From: Myxococcota bacterium | GTDB lineage: Bacteria > Myxococcota_A > UBA9042 > DTJE01 | Assembly: GCA_017994695.1 (NCBI GenBank) | Contig: JAGOKF010000016.1 | Location: forward strand, 1-60,173 | Direction: 5' to 3' | Length of the DNA: 60,173 bases | In this document: positions 17,643 through 28,075 of the stretch, piece by piece | Numbering within the stretch: the stretch's first letter is position 1 | Layout: each line of letters starts with the position of its first letter | The notes under the pieces: generated by a model | The model's database searches: none | Seen by the model: only the letters and a program-made list of their open reading frames with translations | What the model was told of the DNA's origin: nothing | Made by a program: the position numbers and the translations under genes

Positions 17643-18887
17643 ATGGTCCTGTTCGTCGATTCCATCGACGACCCGAACCTGCTGGAGGCCGGTTCCAGAA
17701 CGGTGTTGCGGGAACTCGTCGGCGGACTGGTGCCCCGGGGATTCCGCTGCCTGGCGGTGATCCGGGGCGAGGGACGCTTCCCGTCGTCCCTCCGGTCCCT
17801 GGGGGCCGAGGTGGTTCCCCTCCGGGCACCCCGGGGCCTTCCCCTGTACCGCCGCGTGCGATCCTGGGCGGTTCCCTCCCCCGGGGGATTCGTCACGCAG
17901 GCCTTCCTGGCGCCCCAGGCGGTCGCGTACTGGCGGGACCTGTTCCAGGACATCCGTCCCGATGCGGTGTACGTCGCCCATCCCCTCGCCCACGTGCTGG
18001 CCGGCCTCGGCGCCTGGAGGGCGTCAGTCCCGGCGGTGCTGCACCTCCAGGGGATCCCCCAGTCCTCGCACCGGCTCAAGATGATGCTGCCCCTCTACCG
18101 GGCCCTGTGCGACCTGTCGGGGGCCACCGTCGTGGCCATTTCCCGGGCCGTGGCCGATGCATACGGGGGACCCCCCGACCGGCGCCCCCGGGTCATCCCG
18201 AACGGGGTGGACACCGACCGGTTCCGCCCGAGGCCGCCGATCCCCGACCGCATCCCCTTTCCGGCCGGGACCCCCGTGGTGGGATGGGTGGGGAGCCTCG
18301 ACGTCCTGAAGGGCGTGCAGCACCTGCCGGCCCTGGTCCGGGAGGTCCGGAGGCGGGTCCCGGAGGCCCGCTTCCTGGTAGTGGGGTCCGAGCCCCACGA
18401 GGAACGGGGGATCGCCCCCACCAACCCGGCGGCCCGTCCCACCCCGCTGCTGCGCGGAGTCCTCCAGGCCCTCGAGGAGGCGGGAGACCTCCCGGCGGTG
18501 GCCTTCCTGGGCCGCCGCACCGACGTCCCCGAACTGCTGCGGGGGATGTCGGTGCTGGTCCACCTGTGCCGACAGGAGGGGTTCGGCCTGGCGGTGGCCG
18601 AGGCCGGGGCGACGGGCATCCCTGCCGTGGCCTACGCATCCGGCGGACCGGCGGAGATCCTGCTCCACGGGGTGACCGGCCTGCTGGTCCCCCCGGAAGA
18701 GGGAGTCCAGGGCATCGCCCGGGAGGTTTCGAGCCTGCTGGAGGACCCGGCCCGCCGGCGCGAGATGGGCGAGGCGGCCGTCGCGCGCATCGGCCGCCAC
18801 TATTCCCGGGGAGCGTTCCTGCAGGCCTTCGCGGACCTCTTCCTGGAACTGGCCGATCCGGACCGCCGGAAGGCGGAGGAGGGTTGA
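17643..18887 (+). CDS. Glycosyltransferase family 4
   Basis: This 414-residue GT-B enzyme has two Rossmann-like halves. The C-terminal half shows IPNGVDTDRF, VGWVGSLDVLKGVQHL and EGFGLAVAEAGATGIPAV, the EX7E-type donor site of retaining GT4 enzymes. The start is uncertain: ATG 17643 opens the first beta strand (MVLFVDSIDD) but lacks a good ribosome site; GTG 17565 is in frame upstream. It is followed after one base by the nucleotidyltransferase gene and then the O-antigen-ligase-like gene, which points to assembly of a surface glycan. Confidence 0.9.
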   Translation: MVLFVDSIDDPNLLEAGSRTVLRELVGGLVPRGFRCLAVIRGEGRFPSSLRSLGAEVVPLRAPRGLPLYRRVRSWAVPSPGGFVTQAFLAPQAVAYWRDLFQDIRPDAVYVAHPLAHVLAGLGAWRASVPAVLHLQGIPQSSHRLKMMLPLYRALCDLSGATVVAISRAVADAYGGPPDRRPRVIPNGVDTDRFRPRPPIPDRIPFPAGTPVVGWVGSLDVLKGVQHLPALVREVRRRVPEARFLVVGSEPHEERGIAPTNPAARPTPLLRGVLQALEEAGDLPAVAFLGRRTDVPELLRGMSVLVHLCRQEGFGLAVAEAGATGIPAVAYASGGPAEILLHGVTGLLVPPEEGVQGIAREVSSLLEDPARRREMGEAAVARIGRHYSRGAFLQAFADLFLELADPDRRKAEEG

Positions 18888-18888
18888 G

Positions 18889-19602
18889 ATGCAGGCGGTC
18901 GTGCTGGCCGGCGGACGGGGAACCCGTCTCCATCCCTTCACGGTGTCGTTCCCGAAGCCCCTGGTCCCCATCGGGGACCGCCCGGTGCTGGAGGTGCTGC
19001 TGGCGGGGCTCCGGGCCGACGGGGTGGACCGGCTGGTGCTGGCCGTCGGGCACCTGGCACCCCTGATCGAGTCCTACTTCCAGGACGGGGCCCGCTGGGG
19101 CGTGCGGATCGAGTACCACCGGGAGGACCAGCCCCTGGGGACCGCCGGTCCCCTGGGGACCATCCCGGACCTGGACCCCCAGTTCCTGGTCGTCAACGGG
19201 GACCTGCTGACGGACCTCTCCTTCCGGGAACTGGTCCGGCACCACGAGGCCACGGGGGCCGAGGTGACCGTCGCCCGGCACCAGGTGGACCACCAGGTCT
19301 CCCTGGGAGTGCTGGAGGTGGACGGCGAGGGGCGCCTGACGGGCTACCGGGAGAAGCCCGTGATCCGCTACTGGGTCAGCATGGGAGCCTACGTGTTCCG
19401 GCGCGAGGTGGTCCGGGAGTTCGTGCCGCCGGGGGTGCGGATGGACCTGCCCGACCTGCTCCAGCGGGTCGTGGCCGCTGGGCGGCCCGTCCACACCTAC
19501 GTCCACCCGGGGACCTGGATGGACATCGGGCGGCCGGAGGACTACGCCGCCGCCCAGGACCTGTTCCAGCGCGATCCGAACCTGTTCCTGAAACAGCCCT
19601 AG
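18889..19602 (+). CDS. Sugar-1-phosphate nucleotidyltransferase (NTP_transferase family)
   Basis: The 237-residue protein has the signature GGRGTRLHPFT plus FPKPLVPIG at its N-terminus, VVNGDLLTDL (metal-binding Asp) in the middle and GTWMDIGRPEDY near the end. It makes an NDP-sugar from a sugar 1-phosphate and NTP; mannose-1-phosphate guanylyltransferase or glucose-1-phosphate thymidylyl/uridylyltransferase are candidates. No left-handed helix domain is present. The start at 18889 overlaps the ribosome site and stop of the glycosyltransferase gene, so they are co-translated. Confidence 0.9.
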   Translation: MQAVVLAGGRGTRLHPFTVSFPKPLVPIGDRPVLEVLLAGLRADGVDRLVLAVGHLAPLIESYFQDGARWGVRIEYHREDQPLGTAGPLGTIPDLDPQFLVVNGDLLTDLSFRELVRHHEATGAEVTVARHQVDHQVSLGVLEVDGEGRLTGYREKPVIRYWVSMGAYVFRREVVREFVPPGVRMDLPDLLQRVVAAGRPVHTYVHPGTWMDIGRPEDYAAAQDLFQRDPNLFLKQP

Positions 19603-19649
19603 GGAGGTCGCCCACGTCGACGCGATCGACCCAGCACGACCGGTTCGCA

Positions 19650-22151
19650 GTGGCGGCGACGCTGCTGGCGGCCGTGGCGCCCGCCCTGGCGATGGGAGGG
19701 GGACGGCCCGACTGGCAGATCCTGGCCCTGGCCCCGGTTTCCCTGGCGGGCCTGGCCCTGGCCTGGCGAACCGCCCGGGGCCACTCCCTGGCGATCCCCT
19801 GGGCGCCCCTGATCTGGATCCTCTCCCTGGGGGTCCTCTCGATCCTCCAGGCCCTGCCCCTGGGGGAATGGGCCCCGGCGATGCTGGGCGGCCCGGGACA
19901 CCGGAGGGCCGATGAGGCACTGGCGCTGCTGGGAGTGCCCCGCGGGCACCGCGCCCTCTCCCTGGATCCCCCCGGAAGCGTCGCCTCGGCGGCCCGGGCA
20001 CTGGGTGCCGCCGGGGTGCTGCTGGCTGCCGGTGCCCTGTCCCGCCAGCCGGGATTCCGCCGGCGCCTGCTGGTCGCCATCGGGGCGCTGGGGCTGCTGG
20101 AGGTCCTGGCGGGGGTCCTCCAGGGCCCCCTGGGCGTGCTGGACCTCGGCCCCTTCTTCGACCACCCCTTCGGAGAGGGGATCCGAACGACCCTCCGGAA
20201 TCCCAACCACGCGGCGGCCCTGTTGAACCTGGCGACCTTCTGCTGGATCGCCTGGGCCATGGACCCCGGCCGTCCCGGCCTCGGGATCCTCGGCGCCCTG
20301 TTCGCCCTGGCCACCGGAGCCGGATCGCTGGCCACCTGGTCCCGGGCGGGGGGCGCCGTGCTGGGAACCCTGCTGCTGCTGTTCCCCCTGGCCCTGGCCC
20401 TTCGGAGGAGCCGGGACCCGGGGCGCCGAGGCCCCGGGCGACTGGACGTGATCCGGCTGCTGGCCCTCGCGCTGCTGGCCCTGCTGCTCCTCGCGGCGTT
20501 CCAGCAGGCCCTGACCGCCGCCGGCCAGGGGTCCCTGCTCCCGGAGCGTCCCGAGACCAAGAGCCTCGCCTGGGGGCAGGTCCTCCGCATGATCCGGGAT
20601 CATCCGCTGGCCGGGGTCGGCCGTGGGGCCTTCGGAATGGCCTTCTGGGCCTACAACGACGTCGCCCCGGGACACCTCTTCGACTTCGCCGAAAACGGCC
20701 CCCTGCAACTCGTCGCCGACCTGGGAATTCCCCTGGGCCTGGCCCTCGTGGCGGGGGCCCTGGGAATCCTGGGGATGCTGGCCGCCCGAGGGCTCGCCAC
20801 CCCCTCGCTGCTGGCGGCCTGGTTCGGCCTCCTGGCCGTCGCGATCCAGAACCTGGCGGACTTCAGCCTGGAAATCCCGGGCGTCGCCCTGCCCTTCGCC
20901 GCGCTGGCCGGCCTCCTCGCTGGCCAGCGGCCCCCGGGAAGAGGCCCGGGACGGGCTGCCGGAGCGCCGGGCCGGACCTCTCGGCCGGGGGTCGCCGCCG
21001 TGCTGGTGATCCTCTTCGGCCTCCCGTCGGCCCTGGCCATCTGGGCGGCTCCGGAGCAGTACCGGTCGGCCCGGCTGCGACTGGCCCGGGCCCTCCCGGC
21101 GTCCGTCGCCGATCCGGACTTCCAGGCGGCGGTCCGGCGGGAGGCCGCATGCCATCCCGCCGATCCCGAAATCCCCCGCATGGCCGCGCAGCGGGCCTTC
21201 CTCGCCGGGGACCTGGAGACCGCCTTGCGGCTGGACGAGGCGGCGCTGCTGCTGGCTCCCTGGCACCCGGGGGCCCGGCGGGACCGGATCCGGGACCTCC
21301 GGGCCGCCGGGCGCCTGGAGGAGGCCCTGGAGGAACTCCGGGACCTCTGGGTGCGGGAACCGGCGGACCGGACCCGGACGCTGGACTGGCTGCTGGCCTG
21401 GCCGGTGCCGCCGGAACTGCTGGCCCGCCACTTCTCGACTCCCCGGGAACTGCTGGAGGATCTGCGGACCGCGATGAAGCGCCGAGGACTCCGGGGACCC
21501 CTGGTGGACCTCCTGAAGGCCATCCGGGATCGGGACCCCGACCGGCCGGAGGCCTGGGAGGCCCTGGGCCGGGAGGCCCTGGAGGCCGGGAACCTGGCCG
21601 AGGCCGAGGAATGCGGCTGGTGGCTCGTCTCCCGCCTGCCCGAGGCGGCCGCCGGGTGGTACCTGCTGGGACGGGTGGCCTGGGAACAGGGACGCACGGT
21701 CGAGGCCCTGGCCCTGTTGCGACAGGCCTCGGAGGACCCCGAGGAGCCCGGGGACGCGGGCCTCTTCGAGGGCCGGTGCCTGCTGGCCCTGCGACGCTAC
21801 GACGACCTCTCCCGGCACCTCGAGGCCCTGCGCCCCCGGGTCGGCCGGGACCCCCTCCGACTGGCCCGCTGGCACCTGCTCCAGGCCTCTCTGGCCGATC
21901 GCCTGGGCGCCCCGAACCGGGTGCTGGAATCGCTGAACCAGGCGATCCGTTCCTTCCCCGGACTGGCCGAAGCCCGCATCCGGAAGGCCCGCCTGCTCCG
22001 GGAGATGGGCCGGCTCGAGGAGGCCCGGCGGGAAGCCGAGGAGGCCCGGCGCCTGGAACCGGCCAACCCCGCAGTCGAGGAACTCCGGAGATCCCTGGGA
22101 TGCGGCGATTCGCCGCCGCCCCGGGGTTGCGATGCCTGGGCCGCGCCCTGA
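19650..22151 (+). CDS. O-antigen ligase/polymerase-like membrane protein with C-terminal TPR region
   Basis: The 833-residue form begins at GTG 19650, but no ribosome site precedes it. GGGAGG at 19602-19607 is ideally placed for an ACG codon at 19614, which would add 12 residues (STRSTQHDRFA...). Residues up to about 450 hold ten or so hydrophobic spans; the loop HPLAGVGRGAFGMAF is typical of the Wzy_C/O-antigen ligase domain. From about 480 to the end are helical TPR-like repeats (for example EAWEALGREALEAGNLAEAEE). It probably polymerises or transfers the glycan made by the preceding two genes. Confidence 0.88.
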   Translation: MAATLLAAVAPALAMGGGRPDWQILALAPVSLAGLALAWRTARGHSLAIPWAPLIWILSLGVLSILQALPLGEWAPAMLGGPGHRRADEALALLGVPRGHRALSLDPPGSVASAARALGAAGVLLAAGALSRQPGFRRRLLVAIGALGLLEVLAGVLQGPLGVLDLGPFFDHPFGEGIRTTLRNPNHAAALLNLATFCWIAWAMDPGRPGLGILGALFALATGAGSLATWSRAGGAVLGTLLLLFPLALALRRSRDPGRRGPGRLDVIRLLALALLALLLLAAFQQALTAAGQGSLLPERPETKSLAWGQVLRMIRDHPLAGVGRGAFGMAFWAYNDVAPGHLFDFAENGPLQLVADLGIPLGLALVAGALGILGMLAARGLATPSLLAAWFGLLAVAIQNLADFSLEIPGVALPFAALAGLLAGQRPPGRGPGRAAGAPGRTSRPGVAAVLVILFGLPSALAIWAAPEQYRSARLRLARALPASVADPDFQAAVRREAACHPADPEIPRMAAQRAFLAGDLETALRLDEAALLLAPWHPGARRDRIRDLRAAGRLEEALEELRDLWVREPADRTRTLDWLLAWPVPPELLARHFSTPRELLEDLRTAMKRRGLRGPLVDLLKAIRDRDPDRPEAWEALGREALEAGNLAEAEECGWWLVSRLPEAAAGWYLLGRVAWEQGRTVEALALLRQASEDPEEPGDAGLFEGRCLLALRRYDDLSRHLEALRPRVGRDPLRLARWHLLQASLADRLGAPNRVLESLNQAIRSFPGLAEARIRKARLLREMGRLEEARREAEEARRLEPANPAVEELRRSLGCGDSPPPRGCDAWAAP

Positions 22152-22211
22152 CCGCACGCCACCGGAGATTCCCGGGATGCCTCGATGCGGCCTTTCCAGC
22201 AAACGGGACGT

Positions 22212-24083
<1,872 letters not shown>

Positions 24084-24185
24084 CCCTGCCGCCCGGTGAA
24101 GCCGCCGGGAGTGTAGAGGCGACGGGCACGGGGGTCAATCGGGGCGGGGCCGGAGTACAATGGGGCGGCCTCCGGAGGAACCCCC

Positions 24186-25181
24186 GTGTCCTCGACCGGG
24201 AATCCTGCAGCGATCCCCACGTCCCTGGAATCCGGGAACGAACCGGTGATCGGGCTGACCCTGGGAGACCCGGCGGGGGTCGGACCGGAACTCGCCCTGG
24301 CCGCCCTCAAGTCCCTGCCGGAAGTCCGGCCGGTCCGGCTCTACGGCCCCGGCCCCCTGGTGGACGCCATCGCCCGGGCGGCCGGCCGGTGCGAAGCCTG
24401 CCCCACCACCGAATCGATCGACGGGATCGAGCCGGGGCGCTATTCGGCCGCCTCGGGGCGGGCCGCCCTGGCCGCCCTCGACCGGGCGGCCCGGGACCTG
24501 GCGGCCGGGGGCATCGGGGCCCTGGTCACGGGCCCCCTGGACAAGCGGGCCTTCCGGGACGCCGGGGACCCGTCGCCCGGACAGACCGAGTTCGTGGCCA
24601 GGGTTTGCGGGGTGGACCGGTTCGCCATGCTGCTGGCCGGGCCCCGCCTCCGGGTGGCCCTCGTGACCCGCCACCTGGCCCTCCGGGAGGTCCCGGACGC
24701 GATCACCCCGGGCGCCGTCGTCGAGACCGCCCGCCTGCTCGCCGACCACCTGACCCGGTTCGAAGGAATTCCCCGGCCCCGGATCGCGGTGCTGGGGATC
24801 AATCCCCACGCTTCGGACGACGGGCGCTTCGGGGACGAGGAGGCCCGGGTGCTGGCCCCCGCGCTGGACCGCCTGCGGGAGGACGGCACGGCGGTCGAGG
24901 GGCCCCTCCCGGCGGACACGGCCTTCCACCGGGCCTGGGAGGGGGAGTTCGATGCCGTCGTGGCGATGTTCCACGACCAGGGGCTGGGCCCCCTGAAACT
25001 GGTCCACTTCCGGGACGCGGTGAACGTCACCCTGGGACTGCCCCGCCTCCGGGTCTCCCCGGACCACGGGCCGGCCTTCGACCGTGTGGGCCAGGGCACC
25101 GCGGACCCCTCCAGTTTCCGGGAGGCCCTGCGGCTGGCCGCCCGATCCTGCGCCCGGAAACCCGGATCGCCGGGGTCTTGA
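24186..25181 (+). CDS. pdxA: 4-hydroxythreonine-4-phosphate dehydrogenase
   Basis: PdxA oxidises 4-phosphohydroxy-L-threonine in vitamin B6 synthesis. The 331-residue protein has TLGDPAGVGPE, TGPLDK and the three metal-binding histidines His163 (VTRHLALRE), His208 (INPHAS) and His263 (MFHDQGLGPL), then LPRLRVSPDHG. One oddity is PGQTE at 131-135: the usual motif is GHTE, so a substrate-contacting His is Gln133 here. The start is GTG 24186 after GGAGGAA. A TACAAT at 24156-24161 may be its -10 box. Its stop overlaps the -35 box of the etf promoter. Confidence 0.93.
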   Translation: MSSTGNPAAIPTSLESGNEPVIGLTLGDPAGVGPELALAALKSLPEVRPVRLYGPGPLVDAIARAAGRCEACPTTESIDGIEPGRYSAASGRAALAALDRAARDLAAGGIGALVTGPLDKRAFRDAGDPSPGQTEFVARVCGVDRFAMLLAGPRLRVALVTRHLALREVPDAITPGAVVETARLLADHLTRFEGIPRPRIAVLGINPHASDDGRFGDEEARVLAPALDRLREDGTAVEGPLPADTAFHRAWEGEFDAVVAMFHDQGLGPLKLVHFRDAVNVTLGLPRLRVSPDHGPAFDRVGQGTADPSSFREALRLAARSCARKPGSPGS

Positions 25182-25208
25182 CACCGTCGCCAAACTCCGC
25201 GATATCGT
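25178..25208 (+). promoter_or_regulatory. Candidate promoter for etfBA
   Basis: A perfect TTGACA (25178-25183) overlaps the pdxA stop codon. Downstream are GATATC (25201-25206, 17-base spacer) and TATCGT (25203-25208, 19-base spacer) as alternative -10 boxes. The 5' leader to the GTG at 25279 would be about 65 bases and is relatively AT-rich. Confidence 0.5.
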
Positions 25209-25278
25209 CATTCATCTGTCATTGGCCGCTCCTCCCGGCGCGGATGCCGGAAGGGGCCCTCTGCAACAAGGAGGTACC

Positions 25279-26028
25279 GTGAAGATCCTCGTCACTGCCA
25301 AGCGGGTCACCGACCCCGACGCCAAGATCCGGGTGAAACCGGACGGCACCGGCATCGAGACTGCCGGACTGGAGTACAAGCTGAACCCCTTCTGCGAAAA
25401 CGCCATCGAGGCGGCGGTCTCCCTGGTGGAGAAGCACGGAGGCGAGGCCGTCGCGGTGACCATCGGCGGCCCGGAAGTGGAACAGAATCTCCGCACGGCG
25501 CTGGCGATGGGCTGCGAGCGGGCCATCCGGGTGGAACTCCCCGACGAGGCCCTGGACTCGGACCTGGCGGCCCGGATCCTGGCGAAGGTCTTCGAGGCCG
25601 AGAAGCCGGACCTCTTCCTGCTGGGCAAGCAGGCCGTGGACGGCGACTCCAACCAGGTGACCCAGCTGCTGGCGGAGTACCTGGGACTGCCCCAGGCCTG
25701 CTTCATTTCCAAGATCGCCATCGAGGGGTCCGAGGCGGTCGTGACCCGGGAAGTGGACGGCGGCCTGGAGTCAATCGCCGTGACGCTGCCGGCCATCGTC
25801 TCGGCGGACCTCCGCCTGAACACCCCGCGCCTGCCCACCCTGCCCAACGTCCTGAAGGCCAAGCGGAAGCCGATCCAGGTCCTGGCCCCCGCGACCCTGG
25901 GCGTGGACGTCTCCCTGAAGGTGGTGACGGAGCGCTACGAGGCTCCGCCCCAACGGAAGGGCGGCATCCAGGTGAAGACCGTCGAGGAGCTGATGGACAG
26001 GCTCGTCAACGAGGCCAAGGCGATCTGA
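25279..26028 (+). CDS. etfB: Electron transfer flavoprotein, beta subunit
   Basis: The 249-residue protein has the EtfB N-terminus MKILVTAKRV, the DPDAKIRV turn, NPFCENAIEAAVSL and the central LLGKQAVDGDSNQ, where nucleotide (AMP in EtfAB) is bound. ETF takes electrons from acyl-CoA and other dehydrogenases and passes them on, here to unknown partners because no dehydrogenase or ETF-QO gene is in the window. The GTG start is three bases after AAGGAGGT. etfA follows by 27 bases with its own AAGGAGGT site. Confidence 0.96.
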   Translation: MKILVTAKRVTDPDAKIRVKPDGTGIETAGLEYKLNPFCENAIEAAVSLVEKHGGEAVAVTIGGPEVEQNLRTALAMGCERAIRVELPDEALDSDLAARILAKVFEAEKPDLFLLGKQAVDGDSNQVTQLLAEYLGLPQACFISKIAIEGSEAVVTREVDGGLESIAVTLPAIVSADLRLNTPRLPTLPNVLKAKRKPIQVLAPATLGVDVSLKVVTERYEAPPQRKGGIQVKTVEELMDRLVNEAKAI

Positions 26029-26055
26029 CCGCCGGGGACGGCAAGGAGGTTTCGC

Positions 26056-27033
26056 ATGGGTACCACGCTGGTGATCGCCGAGACCTTCGGCGGGAAACTT
26101 CGCAAGTCCAACCTGAACGCCATCACCTTCGCCCGCACGCTGGCGGCGAAGACCGGGGGCGACTTCGCCATCGCCCTGGTGGGGTCCGGAGTGTCGGGCC
26201 TGGCCGGGGAACTGGCCGGATACGGGGCCAAGGCCATCCACGTGGTGGACCACCCGGGTCTGGCCCAGTACCTGGCGGCCCCCTGGGCCAAGGTCGTCGC
26301 CACCCTGGCGGACGAAATCGGGGCCACGGCCGTGGCGGCCGCCTCGACCACCTTCTCCCGGGACCTGCTGCCCCGGATCGCCGCCCGCCTGGGCGCCGGC
26401 ATGGTCAGCGAGGTCCTGTCGGTCGTGGGCGAGGGGGCCGAGGTCCGGTTCACCCGTCCGATGTGGGCCGGCAACGTGGTGGCCACGGTGGCGGTCAAGA
26501 CGCCCCGGATGGTCTTCGGGGTCCGGGGCACCGAGTTCGACGCGGCCCAGCCCACGGGCGGGGCCTCCCCGGTCCAGACCCACGCCATCGTCCCCGAAAA
26601 CGACGGCAGGCAGCGCTACATCCAGTTCAGCCCGGTCGTCTCGTCCCGGCCGGACCTCGGGGAGGCCGCCGTGGTGGTCGCCGGGGGCCGGGGCCTGAAG
26701 GATGCCCAGGGCTTCGCCCTCCTGGACCCCCTGGCGGACCTGCTGAAGGCCGCCATCGGAGCCACCCGGGCGGTGGTGGACGCGGGCATCGCCCCGAACG
26801 ACCTCCAGATCGGCCAGACCGGCAAGGTGATCGCGCCGCAGCTCTACATCGGCGTGGCCCTGTCGGGCGCCATCCAGCACCTGGCCGGCATGAAGAACTC
26901 CAAGGTCATCGTGGCGATCAACAAGGACCCCGAGGCCCCCATCTTCTCCATCGCGGATTACGGGCTGGTGGCGGACGCCTTCAAGGCCGTGCCGGAACTG
27001 GTGGAACAGATCCGGAAGGTGAAGGGCCTCTGA
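26056..27033 (+). CDS. etfA: Electron transfer flavoprotein, alpha subunit
   Basis: The 325-residue protein ends with the FAD-binding domain: [52 protein letters not shown] and ADYGLV. These are the EtfA signature in order. It pairs with EtfB from the gene just upstream. The length is typical (about 310-330). The hairpin at 27021-27060 followed by six T residues overlaps its stop and probably ends the etf transcript. Confidence 0.96.
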   Translation: MGTTLVIAETFGGKLRKSNLNAITFARTLAAKTGGDFAIALVGSGVSGLAGELAGYGAKAIHVVDHPGLAQYLAAPWAKVVATLADEIGATAVAAASTTFSRDLLPRIAARLGAGMVSEVLSVVGEGAEVRFTRPMWAGNVVATVAVKTPRMVFGVRGTEFDAAQPTGGASPVQTHAIVPENDGRQRYIQFSPVVSSRPDLGEAAVVVAGGRGLKDAQGFALLDPLADLLKAAIGATRAVVDAGIAPNDLQIGQTGKVIAPQLYIGVALSGAIQHLAGMKNSKVIVAINKDPEAPIFSIADYGLVADAFKAVPELVEQIRKVKGL

Positions 27034-27066
27034 CCCTCCCGCGGCCAATCCAGAGACTTCTTTTTT
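27021..27066 (+). terminator. Probable intrinsic terminator of etfBA
   Basis: GAAG (27021-27024) pairs with CTTC (27057-27060) and CTCTG (27028-27032) with CAGAG (27051-27055), with a small internal loop between. The stem is followed at once by TTTTTT (27061-27066). It overlaps the etfA stop. Confidence 0.5.
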
Positions 27067-27141
27067 CCCGTTGGTTGCCCTTCCAGACTGGACCGCGCTG
27101 CCAAGGCGGCGCCGTTCGGAAACCAGCCTCTTCGCAGGGTC

Positions 27142-27318
27142 GTGAACTGCACCGCGGTGGTCCCGGCGGCCTTCCCGGGGGACCCGGCGGACACGCCCCA
27201 CTCGGTGCATAGGGTGGCGGCCCTCGGCAACCACTGGCGGGTCACCCGGGCCGCGATCGGATCCCAGGTCGCCGAGACCCGCGAGGTGGACGCCGGGACC
27301 GGGGCCGAGATCCCCTGA
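27142..27318 (+). pseudogene. Orphan coding-like fragment or very small gene
   Basis: In the 298-base gap between etfA and the convergent secreted-protein gene, one plus-strand frame is open (at least from 27061) and ends in TGA at 27316-27318. From GTG 27142 it gives 58 residues (start VNCTAVVPAAFPGD, end VDAGTGAEIP). Third codon positions are G or C in all but two or three of its codons, like the real genes around it. There is no strong ribosome site and I recognise no domain. It may be the 3' remnant of a deleted gene, or a small unknown gene. Confidence 0.3.
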
Positions 27319-27331
27319 CCCTGCCGGGCCT

Positions 27332-28003
27332 TCAGGGAGCGGGTGCCATCCGCTTCCAGACCGTGTCCCCGGCCACGAACCGCACCGGCTCGCCCCCGGG
27401 TCCCATCTCGACCCGGAAGGACCCGCAGTCCCCCTGGATCTCCCAGACCTCGGCCGCCTCTTCCCCGTCCCCGGAGGCCTTGCGGACCCGCCCCTTGCCG
27501 ATCCCCTGGGATCGGCTGCCGACGCAGGAAAACTCCCCCTCGTGGCGATCCCGGACCAGCAGCCAGGCCAGCACCGGCTGGTCCTCCTCCAGGGGACGGA
27601 CCCCCTCGGCCCGGCCCAGGGAGGTCACCTTGGGCTTCGCGGTCCCGACCCCCTCGTGGCGCAGCCGGATTTCGCCGTCCAGGGCGAACGCGAACCAGTA
27701 GAGCGCCCCTCCCTTGCCGACGTTCTTCCAGCGCTTGTACTTCCCGAGCGTCCCCCCGGGGCCCAGTTCCGCGTGGCAGCGAACGGCCGGCGACCCGGGG
27801 CGGGAGGCCTTCAGGGCCTTCGTCCCCTCGAAGGAGGCCGCCACCGCGAAGATGCCCTCCGAGTCCACGACGGCGTTGAAATCGTAGCGTCCGACGGGAT
27901 GGCCCTTCTTCTGGACCTCGAAGGCCCAGGGTTTCCGGGACTGTGCCGAGGCCGGCACTCCCATCGCGATCCCGATCAGGGTCCCCAGCAGCCAGCGCTT
28001 CAT
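27332..28003 (-). CDS. Secreted protein of unknown function (DUF6134-like)
   Basis: The 223-residue protein starts with a signal peptide (MKRWLLGTLIGIAMGVPASA, likely cut after ASA). The mature part is rich in beta strands and Trp/Tyr/Phe, with WAFEVQKKGHPVGRYDF near the start. This pattern resembles secreted DUF6134 proteins, but I am not sure. ATG 28003 has AAGGGA upstream; the in-frame ATG at 28024 would add seven residues before the signal peptide. TCTAGAAT on this strand (about 28037-28044) could be a -10 box. It follows the hydrolase gene with a 72-base gap. Confidence 0.75.
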   Translation of the reverse strand: MKRWLLGTLIGIAMGVPASAQSRKPWAFEVQKKGHPVGRYDFNAVVDSEGIFAVAASFEGTKALKASRPGSPAVRCHAELGPGGTLGKYKRWKNVGKGGALYWFAFALDGEIRLRHEGVGTAKPKVTSLGRAEGVRPLEEDQPVLAWLLVRDRHEGEFSCVGSRSQGIGKGRVRKASGDGEEAAEVWEIQGDCGSFRVEMGPGGEPVRFVAGDTVWKRMAPAP

Positions 28004-28075
28004 CCCGATTCCCTTCCGGCCCATCCCTGCCGGCGATTCTAGAGGGAACCCTCCGGGTCGGCCAGTTTCTTCCCG

